In this document: positions 1 through 8,965 of the stretch, piece after piece | How the letters are laid out: each line of letters begins with the position of its first letter | How positions within the stretch are numbered: the stretch's first letter is position 1 | Assembly (NCBI GenBank): GCA_001516025.1 | Contig: LOEU01000024.1 | Span: 1-64,000, forward strand | From: a bacterium BRH_c32 | GTDB lineage: Bacteria > Bacteroidota > Ignavibacteria > Ignavibacteriales > Melioribacteraceae | DNA: 64,000 nucleotides | Direction: 5' to 3' | Made by a program: the position numbers and the translations under genes | Notes under the pieces: generated by a model | The model's input: the letters and a program-made list of their open reading frames with translations, nothing else | Told to the model about the DNA's origin: nothing | Databases searched by the model: none

Positions 1-1641
1 CGCATATTCCAAAGTAAATATCGATTTATCTATTGCCAACTTATCTTCGAGATATCCATAAATTACTTTTGATAATTCTAAGAAGAATAAATTTTCATCT
101 TTGCTATCTAATGCCTTCTTAGCCGCTCTCAACCTTTCTTTTGCAACCTTACCTGCTTTATAATATTTCAATAATGATTCATTACTATATAATTTTTGTT
201 TTCTCTTTGAATAAATGAGGATTCCGATGAAACCAACCATAATCGAAGCATTCAATATCCAAAACCATTCTCCGATTTTATGTGATGTATAAATTGGTTC
301 AAATTCTTCAGGTGAATTGCTTATATATCTGATATCCTTACTTAGCATTGAAACATCTTCTTTTTGATTTGGAGCAGGACTATTTGCATAACTTCCTGTT
401 CCTTGTTCTACGTGTATGCTAATTTCATCTGTCCGCTTCGTGCTAAATGATCCCGTTGCAGGATTAAACGAGCTAAATTCAATCGATGGAATTTTAAATT
501 CACCCGATTGACGCGGGACTATTAAATATTCAAAGATTTTCTTTCCATTAATCTTTCCAGTTCGATTTATTGTTTCAGTAATTTTTGGTTCATATTTATC
601 AACCGTATTTGGAAGTATTAAATCAGGTAGAGTCAATAACTTAATATTTCCCGTGCCTTCTATTTCTACCTTTAGATTTATACTCTCATTTGTTTTTACA
701 TCTTTTTTATCGGTAAATGATTTAATTGAAAAAGTACCAACTGCGCCGTTATAACTATCCGGTTTATTAACAGGCAATGGAAGAACTTCAATTTTTATTG
801 TATTTGATTTCGCAGTGTGTTGAAGAGTTTCGGTTCTATTAAAAAATGGATCATTAAAGAAATCATCAAAAACCGAATTACTCCTCTGCTGCTTCTTCCT
901 CTGTATCATTACTGGTATATTTAATTCGAATGGAGTTACAGATAAGGTACCCGTTCTTGTGGGAAACAATGCCACTTGTTTTAATTTTGCCGCTCTGAAT
1001 CTTTCACCGTTATACATAACAATATCAAAATTGATTGTATTTGAAGATTCAATCTCTTCCTGCCAAAAACCTTCATAATTTGGAAGTTTACTTATTTGGG
1101 GTGAATTAATATTTAGTTTTGTGTAAAGTTTATAAGTAATTGTGACTTGTTCACCTTGAAATACTTTTCTTTTATCCGCTTCGGCTAAAATAAAAACACT
1201 TTTAGACAAATCTTCTGTATCAGCTTTTTCGTCTTTTTTACCTGATTGCGGAGTTGTACTTCCTTGAACCACTTCTATTTTTATAGGCTTAGATGAATAA
1301 TTATTCCCGTTATAATTTACTGTTGCCGCTCCAATAGAAAATTCTCCCATAGCAACAGGCTGGACTATATATGAAAAGGATACCGATCCATTCATCTTCC
1401 CATTTATTATCTGCATACTTGTGGATTGATTCGGTCCCGATAATATTCTAAAATTAGAAAATACCGGCGGCTTAAAATTTCTTATACCATTTACGTCTTC
1501 ACAAGTAAATGCAAAATCGATCTGAAAATTTTCATTTAATCCGACTTTGCTTCTATCAACTGAAGCATTAAATTCCTGTGCCTTTAATAAGGTAAAGCAA
1601 AAGAAAATTAAAATGAATAATATCTTACCAGTCTTTTTCAT
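1..1641 (-). CDS. batD: BatD family protein, 3' end cut by window edge
   Basis: The reading frame is open from an ATG at 1641 to the left edge (547 codons, no stop), so the C-terminus is missing. It starts with a signal peptide (about residues 1-20, ending LLKAQ), followed by a long beta-rich periplasmic region, a transmembrane helix near the end of what is visible (FWILNASIMVGFIGILIY) and a cytoplasmic helical tail. This is the BatD (oxygen tolerance) architecture. BatD works with the von Willebrand proteins BatA/BatB in the cell envelope; its biochemistry is not known. It is the last gene of the moxR-bat run and its start overlaps the end of batC by 17 bases, which suggests translational coupling. 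Confidence 0.9.
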   Translation of the reverse strand, partial: MKKTGKILFILIFFCFTLLKAQEFNASVDRSKVGLNENFQIDFAFTCEDVNGIRNFKPPVFSNFRILSGPNQSTSMQIINGKMNGSVSFSYIVQPVAMGEFSIGAATVNYNGNNYSSKPIKIEVVQGSTTPQSGKKDEKADTEDLSKSVFILAEADKRKVFQGEQVTITYKLYTKLNINSPQISKLPNYEGFWQEEIESSNTINFDIVMYNGERFRAAKLKQVALFPTRTGTLSVTPFELNIPVMIQRKKQQRSNSVFDDFFNDPFFNRTETLQHTAKSNTIKIEVLPLPVNKPDSYNGAVGTFSIKSFTDKKDVKTNESINLKVEIEGTGNIKLLTLPDLILPNTVDKYEPKITETINRTGKINGKKIFEYLIVPRQSGEFKIPSIEFSSFNPATGSFSTKRTDEISIHVEQGTGSYANSPAPNQKEDVSMLSKDIRYISNSPEEFEPIYTSHKIGEWFWILNASIMVGFIGILIYSKRKQKLYSNESLLKYYKAGKVAKERLRAAKKALDSKDENLFFLELSKVIYGYLEDKLAIDKSIFTLEYA

Positions 1642-2338
1642 TTCTAACAGGTTTACCCTTAATTTTTCTTATCTTTTTCTGAATATCATTTTCGTTATTT
1701 TTTAATGCCTGAAGAATACGTTCGGCTTCTTCTTTAGAAATCTGATCTTTTTGTTGCTGTTGCTGCGGCTGGTTTTGTTTATCTTGATCTTTTTTATCGT
1801 CATCTTTCTTTTGATCTTGATTGTTCTGATTCTGGTCTTGATTTTTCTGATCGTCTTTGTTCTTATCTTGTTTTTTATCCTGATTCTTATCTTGATTCTG
1901 TTGTTGCTGCTGTTGCTGTAATTGATTCAAGGCATAAGACAAATTGTATTTTGTCTCTAAATCTTTTGGATTCTTTTTAAGTGAATTTTTATATGCTTCT
2001 ATACTCTCTTTATATTTCTGTTGCTTCAAATAAGTATTGCCAAGATTGTGATATGCTTTAGCTTTTAATACATCGTCATCAGTCATCTCAGAAGATTTCT
2101 TAAATAATTTTATTGCTTCATCTAATCTATTCTGTTTATATAAAGCATCACCAAGATTAAAATGAGGTTTGAAAGATGTGGAATCTTTTTCAATCCCTTT
2201 TTTAAATGCTACTTCCGCATCAGAATAATTTTTCTCTTTATACTTATCCACACCATCATTATTCAATTCTCTTAGTGACTGTCCCGAAACTATAACCGGT
2301 ATAAGAAATATTACCATATATAAATAATTACGTGTCAT
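1625..2338 (-). CDS. batC: BatC-like TPR protein with Gln/Asn/Asp/Lys-rich tail
   Basis: 237 residues: signal peptide (about 1-19), then about three tetratricopeptide repeats (residues 27-137, e.g. the NLGDALYKQNRLDEAIKLF and NLGNTYLKQQKYKESIEAY types), a low-complexity segment from about 139 to 199 composed almost only of Q, N, D and K with runs of 7 and 5 Gln, and a short charged C-terminal helix. TPR proteins at this position are called BatC (or BatE) and are thought to scaffold the Bat complex in the periplasm. It overlaps batB by 4 bases and batD by 17. The family call rests on the TPRs and the operon position. Confidence 0.85.
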   Translation of the reverse strand: MTRNYLYMVIFLIPVIVSGQSLRELNNDGVDKYKEKNYSDAEVAFKKGIEKDSTSFKPHFNLGDALYKQNRLDEAIKLFKKSSEMTDDDVLKAKAYHNLGNTYLKQQKYKESIEAYKNSLKKNPKDLETKYNLSYALNQLQQQQQQQNQDKNQDKKQDKNKDDQKNQDQNQNNQDQKKDDDKKDQDKQNQPQQQQQKDQISKEEAERILQALKNNENDIQKKIRKIKGKPVRNEKDW

Positions 2339-3375
2339 TGCTCTCCGTTACTTTTATATAATTTCTGATATAATTTTGATTTTCTGTTTGATATGAACGC
2401 ATCGATAAATAACAATAACAAAGCAGGAAATAAGAAATAATAATATCTATCCTCATATTCAGTTACTTTCTTAGTGCCATATTCAGATTGCTCCAAATTA
2501 GATAACTTATTATATATCTCATTTAGTTCATCCGAATTCTGCTGTGTCTTAAAATATTCACCGCCGGTATCTTTTGAAATCTGCTTTAATGTATTTTCAT
2601 CTAATTTTGTAAGAACTGTGTTACCCGACAAATCCTTTTTGAATCCAAGATTATTTCCTCGTTCGTCATAAACTGGAATGGGTACTCCTGTAATAGACCC
2701 GATGCCGATTGTATATATTTTTATATTTTTATCCTTTGCTTTCTCTACTGCTTTTTCAATATCTCCTTCGTGATCTTCGCCGTCAGAAATTACAATAATT
2801 ACTTTTTCTGTTACTTTATCTTCCTTAAATGATTCAGATGCTAAATCAATTGCTTCGGCTAACGCCGTACCCGGTTGCGGGATTGAACCCGTATTAACAG
2901 TGTTTAAAAATAAATTTGCCGCTCCATAATCGCTTGTAAGTGGAAACTGAATATACGCCCTGCCTGAAAAAATTATCAATCCGATCCGGTCACCCTCTAA
3001 TTTTTGTATTAGTTTAGAAATATCAAATTTCGCCTTTTGTAATCGGTTCGGTTTAATGTCTTCGGCACTCATACTTAGCGATACATCCAATGCTATATAT
3101 ACATCTATTCCTAGCTGTTTTACTTCTTCTACTCGAGTTCCTATCTGAGGATTCGCTAAAGTCAATATGATCAAAACTAATGCAAATGAATAAATGCCGA
3201 ATTTTATATGATTCTTTGTGGTACTTCTTTCCGATATCACATGTTTGTGAAGTTCTAAACCAATAAACATCTCTAAAAAAGAATTTTCCTTCTTATAAAA
3301 ATAATAGTATATCAATACCATTATTGGAATAATATATAAAAGATGAAGATATTCCGGATTAGCAAATCTGAACAT
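2335..3375 (-). CDS. batB: BatB, von Willebrand type A membrane protein
   Basis: 346 residues. Two N-terminal membrane helices (about 11-27 and 58-76), a VWA domain (about 88-290) with an intact MIDAS metal site beginning D97-V-S99-L-S101, and a C-terminal membrane helix (about 311-330). VWA domains bind partners through a divalent metal; BatA and BatB are paralogues that form part of an envelope complex tied to aerotolerance in Bacteroides and to stress survival in other bacteria. Lies one base downstream of batA and overlaps batC by 4 bases. Confidence 0.92.
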   Translation of the reverse strand: MFRFANPEYLHLLYIIPIMVLIYYYFYKKENSFLEMFIGLELHKHVISERSTTKNHIKFGIYSFALVLIILTLANPQIGTRVEEVKQLGIDVYIALDVSLSMSAEDIKPNRLQKAKFDISKLIQKLEGDRIGLIIFSGRAYIQFPLTSDYGAANLFLNTVNTGSIPQPGTALAEAIDLASESFKEDKVTEKVIIVISDGEDHEGDIEKAVEKAKDKNIKIYTIGIGSITGVPIPVYDERGNNLGFKKDLSGNTVLTKLDENTLKQISKDTGGEYFKTQQNSDELNEIYNKLSNLEQSEYGTKKVTEYEDRYYYFLFPALLLLFIDAFISNRKSKLYQKLYKSNGEQ

Positions 3376-3376
3376 A

Positions 3377-4369
3377 TTAAGGCATTTTCCTTAAGTATAA
3401 TTTTGTAATAAAAAATTCAAAGAGTAAGAAAAAGAATCCTGCCCAAACCCAGTTATAAAAAAGCTCTGCTGCTTTTCTATATGATGTTACTTCCACTCTC
3501 GTTTTTTCTAATCTATCGATTTCGTTATAAATATTTTCTAAACTTTTATTTCCTGTGGCTCTAAAATAATTTCCACCTGTCTGCTTAGAAATATTCTTTA
3601 GCAAATTTTCATCAATCTCCACAGGCACCATCTGATATCTTCTTCCGAATGGAGTATTAAATGGATATGGAGCTTGTCCCATTGAGCCGACTCCAACTGT
3701 ATAAATTCTTATGCCAAATTTTTGAGCAATTTGTGCTGCCGTCATCGGGTCTATTTCTCCCGAATTATTAACACCATCGGTAAGTAATATCATTACTTTA
3801 CTTTTTGCTTTGCTCGTCTTTAGACGATTAACACCATTTGCTATCGCATTACCTATTGCAGTCCCATCCTCCACCATTCCGCTATACACTTCTTTGAGAA
3901 GATTTCTTAGTACCATGTAATCGATTGTAAGCGGAACTTGCGTAAAACTTTCACCGGCAAATATCACTAACCCTATTTTATCCGATGTCCTTCCTTTAAC
4001 AAATTTATCAATTACATTTTTTGCAGCTTCTAATCTATTTGGTTTAAAATCCTCGGCTAACATACTCCCTGAGATATCGAGTACCATTGCAATATCAATT
4101 CCCTCTGTATATACATTCTCACCGGAAGAAAAAGATTGGGGACGAGCCATGGCTATTAAAAAAAGCGACAACGCAATCATTCTTAAAATAAACGGTAGAT
4201 GAGCCAATCTTTCTTTAATGCTTTCCTTTGCTTCTCCAAATAGATCGAATGATGAATATTTTAATTCCGTAAAAAGATATCTGTTTTTCTTCCAATAAAA
4301 ATAACTAAGCAATGGTATCAGTATTAAAAGATATAGGAATATCGGATATGCAAACGTTACATCACCCAT
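3377..4369 (-). CDS. batA: BatA, von Willebrand type A membrane protein
   Basis: 330 residues. N-terminal helices at about 8-25 and 58-76, VWA domain with MIDAS motif D98-I-S100-G-S102 and a conserved LLTDG segment, and a C-terminal membrane helix (about 306-325). Clear paralogue of the next gene (BatB); the FKPNRLEAAK stretch after the MIDAS is shared. Its ATG overlaps the stop of the upstream gene by 8 bases. Role as for BatB: a membrane-tethered, metal-dependent protein-interaction module probably controlled by the MoxR ATPase. Confidence 0.92.
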   Translation of the reverse strand: MGDVTFAYPIFLYLLILIPLLSYFYWKKNRYLFTELKYSSFDLFGEAKESIKERLAHLPFILRMIALSLFLIAMARPQSFSSGENVYTEGIDIAMVLDISGSMLAEDFKPNRLEAAKNVIDKFVKGRTSDKIGLVIFAGESFTQVPLTIDYMVLRNLLKEVYSGMVEDGTAIGNAIANGVNRLKTSKAKSKVMILLTDGVNNSGEIDPMTAAQIAQKFGIRIYTVGVGSMGQAPYPFNTPFGRRYQMVPVEIDENLLKNISKQTGGNYFRATGNKSLENIYNEIDRLEKTRVEVTSYRKAAELFYNWVWAGFFFLLFEFFITKLYLRKMP

Positions 4370-5309
4370 TTATTGCAGCTCCATTATTTCTTTCCTTTAT
4401 CTCTTTTACCTTCTTCACAAAATCATACGCTTGCCTCATCATCTCTTCATTTACTTTTGGCATCGGATTAAATTTCGCAAATTTTACCATATCCGCATTC
4501 TCAAAAAATCTATTTGCAGAATCTAAAATTTCTTTATCCTCAGTAATCACTTCACTTAAGCTTATCATTAATTCGCCTGATGTAATTTCCATTGCAGGAA
4601 TATTAAAATCAGCCTCGATATATCTTCTTATAATTTCCGTAATCTCTGAGTGATATTCTTTGATTTCTCCCTTTTGCCATAATTTTCTGCCTTCTAAGGA
4701 TTGCAACGCTTCTAAAGCAATATTATATGCAGGTATATAAATTGGTTTCTCTTCCGGTATTATATTCGCTTTCTTCTTTTGATATCGAGAGTATAAATAA
4801 TATCCCAATAAAGCTAAAAGTAATACTCCGGCTACAATTAATACAATTATCCAAGGACTAAGATTAATCTCTAATGGTTCTTTAACATCTTTAATTTCTT
4901 CATCCGCATTTACCAATATTTTTCTTACAGTTAATTTTATCTCACTTGTTTGAGTAAGCTTTTGGTCGCCGCTATTTCCTTGAGTATAATAAATATTAAT
5001 TGGAGGGATTTTTATTTCTGCCGAATCGTATTTTGAAAATATGAACGTATGCTTCTCAAATACATTATCCCCATCTTCTTTTTTCTCGATAGGTAGATTC
5101 TTAATAAATTCTAATTCCTTTACCGAATCTTTTACTGCAGGAATGATTGGTTTAATCCTTTTATTATACTTTAATTCAAGATGGAGCTGAATATAATCGC
5201 CGACATAATAGCGAGCAGAATCCGTATAACTTTGTACAGTTATATCCTGCGCATTTATTGTTACATACGATATAAATAAGAGAAGAATTAATTTGTAAAT
5301 TTTTACCAT
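4362..5309 (-). CDS. DUF4381-like Bat-operon protein
   Basis: 315 residues. Signal peptide (1-20, ending INAQ), a periplasmic beta domain (about 21-145) that resembles a short BatD repeat, one membrane helix (about 152-173, IIVLIVAGVLLLALLGYYLY) and a cytoplasmic helical domain (about 190-305) of the type seen in DUF4381 proteins (ALEALQSLEG...EYHSEITEIIRRYIE). Proteins of this design sit between the DUF58 gene and batA in many Bacteroidota. The exact function is unknown; the position and topology suggest an adaptor between the cytosolic MoxR/DUF58 pair and the envelope VWA proteins. Confidence 0.75.
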   Translation of the reverse strand: MVKIYKLILLLFISYVTINAQDITVQSYTDSARYYVGDYIQLHLELKYNKRIKPIIPAVKDSVKELEFIKNLPIEKKEDGDNVFEKHTFIFSKYDSAEIKIPPINIYYTQGNSGDQKLTQTSEIKLTVRKILVNADEEIKDVKEPLEINLSPWIIVLIVAGVLLLALLGYYLYSRYQKKKANIIPEEKPIYIPAYNIALEALQSLEGRKLWQKGEIKEYHSEITEIIRRYIEADFNIPAMEITSGELMISLSEVITEDKEILDSANRFFENADMVKFAKFNPMPKVNEEMMRQAYDFVKKVKEIKERNNGAAING

Positions 5310-6190
5310 CTTTTTTCACGCATTTTAAAGAAATTAATCATTGGTTTTATATACGACTCATTATCATCTTCCTTGATATTTACTTCTATTGAATCCACTC
5401 CGCTTGAGATAAAAATACTTTTTCTGATTTCTAATCTTCTTTTAAGTGTTTCATTGAACCATGCTTGAACGCTTTGCGAGCTTGTATCAAGATGCCTTAC
5501 TATATCGCTTTCTGCATCATAGACTCTTATTAGTCCTCCCTTAGGAATAGATAATTCCCTTGGGTCAGTTATTGGTATCGAAATTAAATCATGTTTTTTG
5601 CTTACAGTCTTTATAATTTTTTCGTATCCCAAATCCATAAAATCAGATACAAGGAAAGCAATAGATTTTTTCTTAATTGCATGATTGAAAAACTCTAGTG
5701 CTGATTTAATATTGGTCTGTTTTGCCTGAGGTTCAAATGTTAAAACTTCTCTGATAATCCTTAGGACGTGGCTTTTCCCTTTTCTCGGTGGAACGAATTT
5801 CTCAATCTTATCCGTAAAGAGTATCAATCCAACTTTATCATTATTTTGAAGAGCCGAGAATGCAAGTACACCGCTTAATTCAGCGGCTATCTGTTGCTTA
5901 GTTTTGTGTAGACTTCCAAATCCCATCGAGCTGCTCATATCCACAATTAGCATAACGGTAAGCTCTCTTTCCTCTTCGAATATTTTTACGAATGGATGTC
6001 CAAACCGTGCCGTTACGTTCCAGTCAATACTCCTTATATCATCGCCGGGCTGATATTCTCTTACTTCAGAAAATGCCATTCCTCTCCCCTTGAATACAGA
6101 ATGATATTCACCTGAAAAAATATCGTTGACTAATGCTTTAGCGCGAATCTCAATTTGACGTATCTGCTTTATCTGTTCGTTAGATGGCAT
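5303..6190 (-). CDS. DUF58 domain protein (VWA-like)
   Basis: 295 residues, no signal or membrane segment. The hallmark DUF58 stretch GDDIRSIDWNVTARFG lies at 49-64, followed by a VWA-like core with a metal-site motif D84-M-S86-S-S88. DUF58 proteins are almost always encoded next to a MoxR AAA+ ATPase and are believed to be its cytosolic partner. One base separates it from moxR and it overlaps the next gene by 7 bases, so the three are surely one transcript. Confidence 0.92.
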   Translation of the reverse strand: MPSNEQIKQIRQIEIRAKALVNDIFSGEYHSVFKGRGMAFSEVREYQPGDDIRSIDWNVTARFGHPFVKIFEEERELTVMLIVDMSSSMGFGSLHKTKQQIAAELSGVLAFSALQNNDKVGLILFTDKIEKFVPPRKGKSHVLRIIREVLTFEPQAKQTNIKSALEFFNHAIKKKSIAFLVSDFMDLGYEKIIKTVSKKHDLISIPITDPRELSIPKGGLIRVYDAESDIVRHLDTSSQSVQAWFNETLKRRLEIRKSIFISSGVDSIEVNIKEDDNESYIKPMINFFKMREKRW

Positions 6191-6191
6191 T

Positions 6192-7175
6192 TTAAGGCAC
6201 TTCTACTTTATTTAATATCTTCTGAATAATTTCATCTGAATTAATTTCCTGAGCTTCAGCTTCATAAGTAACGGCTATCCTATGTCTCATTACATCTGCA
6301 CAAATACTTCGTACATCTTCAGGAACAACATATCCGCGTCTTTTTATAAATGCCATCGATTTCGCACCGTTCGCTAAATTAAGAGTTGCTCTCGGTGATG
6401 CTCCATAACTTATTAAATCAGTTAATTCACTCAAACCATATTCTGCGGGATTTCGTGTAGCAAATACTATATCAAGAATATATTTCTCAACTTTTTCATC
6501 AATATAAATATCCTTTACTACTTGACGTGCACGTATGATATCTTCTTTTGTAACTACTGCATTAATATTTTCAGAAATATCATTTGTGTACATTCGCATT
6601 ATCTTTAATTCTTCTTCTTTGCTTGGATATGTAATTTTGATCTTAAGCATAAAACGATCAACTTGCGCCTCGGGTAATGGATACGTTCCTTCCTGCTCAA
6701 TTGGATTTTGAGTTGCCAATACCAAAAATGGTTCATCCAATTTAAAAGTCGTATCACTGATTGTTACTTGGCGTTCTTGCATCGCTTCGAGCAGTGCACT
6801 TTGTACTTTGGCTGGAGCTCGGTTAATTTCATCGGCTAATATAAAATTAGAAAATATCGGTCCTTTTTTAATAGTAAAATTTCCGTCTTTCTGATTGTAT
6901 ATTAAAGTACCCAGTAAATCCGCAGGTAAGAGATCCGGTGTAAATTGTATCCTCTGAAAATTTGCTTTCATAACAGATGAAAGCGATTTGATTGCCAAGG
7001 TCTTGGCTAGTCCCGGAACACCTTCTAATAATACATGCCCATTAGAGAGAAGTCCAACCACCAACTTTTCAACCATATTTTTTTGACCAACTATTGCTTT
7101 ACTGATTTCATGGAATAGAATATCGATAAACTCGCTTTCTTTTCTAATCCGTTCGTTTAAAACAGTAATATCCAA
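6192..7175 (-). CDS. moxR: MoxR family AAA+ ATPase
   Basis: 327 residues. Walker A GVPGLAKT at 52-59, Walker B FILADE at 111-116, sensor and lid regions follow (ATQNPIEQEGTYPLPEAQVDRF is the typical MoxR segment around 150-172). MoxR ATPases act as chaperone-like remodelers of VWA proteins. The start is a TTG at 7175, not an ATG: a strong Shine-Dalgarno (GGAGG) lies 7 bases upstream and the residues after it match the family N-terminus. First gene of the Bat operon; I could not pin a promoter in the 99 bases upstream. Confidence 0.95.
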   Translation of the reverse strand: MDITVLNERIRKESEFIDILFHEISKAIVGQKNMVEKLVVGLLSNGHVLLEGVPGLAKTLAIKSLSSVMKANFQRIQFTPDLLPADLLGTLIYNQKDGNFTIKKGPIFSNFILADEINRAPAKVQSALLEAMQERQVTISDTTFKLDEPFLVLATQNPIEQEGTYPLPEAQVDRFMLKIKITYPSKEEELKIMRMYTNDISENINAVVTKEDIIRARQVVKDIYIDEKVEKYILDIVFATRNPAEYGLSELTDLISYGASPRATLNLANGAKSMAFIKRRGYVVPEDVRSICADVMRHRIAVTYEAEAQEINSDEIIQKILNKVEVP

Positions 7176-7274
7176 ATTTTATCCTCCTAATTATGAAATC
7201 CCACGTAATTTTTACAAAATGAAAAATTAAAAGTTTCTCTAAATTCTTTAAAATCTTTAAATAATCAAAGAAAA

Positions 7275-8450
7275 CTATAAATCTTTTACAAAAAAGAGCG
7301 CAAACTTAAGATAAGACGTTTCATTCATCTCCGGTAGAGACGGATGATCCATCGAAGCCGTATTGAAATAAACTAATTTGATCTCCTTTTTTGCTTTTCT
7401 TGCTGCACTATGAACTGCTTCTAAAAATTCTCTCTTCTTTAAATGAAACGAACAAGATGAAGTTACCAAAAAACCGCTATTAACAAGAACTTCCATACCA
7501 AGTTTATTTAATTTTTCATATCCTGCGATTGCACTTAGAAGATTTTTTTTATTCTTTGCAAATGCAGGCGGATCAAGATTTACAACGTCAAATTTTCTTC
7601 CCTCTGCTTTATATTTTTCTAACTCTTCAAATGCATCACCAATCACGAAATCAAAATTTGAAGAAAAACCATTGAGCTCAATATTCTTTTTTACGTTTTC
7701 TATTTCCGTCTCTGATGAATCTATAAATGAAACCGAAGCGGCATCTCCATTAATTGCATTCAATCCAAAACCTCCGGAATTGCAAAAGCAATCAAGGATA
7801 GTTTTACCTGAAACAAATTTTGCTAAGAAATGCCTATTGTCAGATTGATCAAAATAAAAACCGGTTTTATGTCCCTTAGTAAAATTAATATTGTATTTAA
7901 CTTCACCATCTGATATTACTTCATCCGTAATTTCTCCAAGATAAATTTTATCTTCTGTGGAAAGTCCTTCAAGCACTCTAAAATACTCTTCGTTCTTCGA
8001 GAAAATATTTTTTGCTCCTAATTCATTCTTCAATAAATTGCATACAATCTCGATATTCTTGTCCATCCCAAAGGAATATACTTGCAATACATATGTATCA
8101 TTATATTTATCTATAATTAAACCGGGGAGGAAATCACTTTCGCTAAAAACCAACCTATAAGAATCTCTCCCTGAAAGACTCGCTTTTCTTAATTCATAAG
8201 CATCTAATATTCTTTCCTTAAATAATTCATTTAAATTTTCAATTTTTCTTCTGCTTAGAATTCTAACCGAGATAAGAGAGTTCTTGTTATAAAATCCCGC
8301 CCCAAGAAATTTATTCTTACTGTCATATACATCTACAATACTCCCATTCTCCGGATTTTCTTCAATTAAATGTATCTCATTACTGAATATCCATAAATGA
8401 CCTTTTACAATCCTTCTTTCTTCATTCTTCTTTAGTATTATCTTTGCCAT
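7275..8450 (-). CDS. rlmI: RlmI-like class I SAM rRNA cytosine methyltransferase
   Basis: 391 residues from the ATG at 8450. An N-terminal PUA RNA-binding domain (about 1-80, MAKIILKKNEERRIVKGHLWIFSNEI type) is followed by a Rossmann methyltransferase (about 180-391) with the SAM motif ILDCFCNSGGFGLNA and the catalytic-loop NLDPPAF. This is COG1092; members methylate C5 of cytosine in 23S rRNA (position 1962 in E. coli). An in-frame upstream ATG at 8483 would add 11 residues, but these translate the T-tract of the upstream terminator, whereas a good GAGGCGG ribosome site precedes 8450. The specific target base is inferred. Confidence 0.88.
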   Translation of the reverse strand: MAKIILKKNEERRIVKGHLWIFSNEIHLIEENPENGSIVDVYDSKNKFLGAGFYNKNSLISVRILSRRKIENLNELFKERILDAYELRKASLSGRDSYRLVFSESDFLPGLIIDKYNDTYVLQVYSFGMDKNIEIVCNLLKNELGAKNIFSKNEEYFRVLEGLSTEDKIYLGEITDEVISDGEVKYNINFTKGHKTGFYFDQSDNRHFLAKFVSGKTILDCFCNSGGFGLNAINGDAASVSFIDSSETEIENVKKNIELNGFSSNFDFVIGDAFEELEKYKAEGRKFDVVNLDPPAFAKNKKNLLSAIAGYEKLNKLGMEVLVNSGFLVTSSCSFHLKKREFLEAVHSAARKAKKEIKLVYFNTASMDHPSLPEMNETSYLKFALFFVKDL

Positions 8451-8463
8451 AACCGCCTCATTT

Positions 8464-8505
8464 AAAATAAAAAACCCCGACATTGAAAATACACAAAATC
8501 GGGGG
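8464..8505 (-). terminator. Intrinsic terminator of the DUF302 gene
   Basis: On the minus strand a stem CCCCGA (8499-8504) / TCGGGG (8475-8480), extended inward by further pairs, is followed by TTTTTTATTTT. It lies 20 bases after the DUF302 stop and immediately before the ribosome site of the rlmI-like gene. Confidence 0.85.
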
Positions 8506-8524
8506 CAAAAAAATCTTATTTATT

Positions 8525-8911
8525 TTATAAGTTTTTCAAAACCTTATTTAATTTTTCTGTTATATCTGCAGCGGTTTCTGCAAGTAATGGATTTTTCACG
8601 TTCTTCATTGATTCCATAGGATTTATAAAACTGACTGAAACTGTTCCCTCTTCTTTCTCTTGAACTACTACATTACAAGGAAGCAATACTCCAATATTCT
8701 CTTCTACCTGTAATACTTTATATGCAGAAGGTGGATTGCATGCACCTAGTATTTTATATTTTCTAAAGTCAACATCAAGCTTTTTCTTAAGCGTTTCTTT
8801 AACATCTATCTCTGTAAGTATTCCAAAACCTTCTTTTTTCAATTCTTCGCCGATTTTTAGAATTGCTTCATCAAATCCTAAATTTAATACTCTATTATTA
8901 TAATATGACAT
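8525..8911 (-). CDS. DUF302 family protein
   Basis: 128 residues, cytosolic, with the DUF302 fold pattern: an N-terminal alpha/beta unit (FDEAILKIGEELKKEGFGILTEIDVKETLKKKL), then KILGACNPPSAYKVLQ and LPCNVVVQE. Length is normal for the family. The cysteine in GACNP and in LPCNV are common in the family. Function is unknown. Monocistronic: own ribosome site GGAGAA before the ATG and its own terminator downstream. Confidence 0.88.
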   Translation of the reverse strand: MSYYNNRVLNLGFDEAILKIGEELKKEGFGILTEIDVKETLKKKLDVDFRKYKILGACNPPSAYKVLQVEENIGVLLPCNVVVQEKEEGTVSVSFINPMESMKNVKNPLLAETAADITEKLNKVLKNL

Positions 8912-8965
8912 ATCATTCTCCTTTTTTTATTTATATAAATTAGATGATAATTTTCATTAAACGAT

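Noticed and set aside
1750-1925. Repeat array or CRISPR-like structure
   Set aside because: The repetition is triplet low complexity encoding Gln/Asn/Asp/Lys within BatC, with no fixed repeat-spacer pattern.
8451-8483. Longer N-terminus for the RlmI-like protein from the ATG at 8483
   Set aside because: The extra residues translate the T-tract of the upstream gene's terminator, while the ATG at 8450 has a good ribosome site and the family N-terminus.
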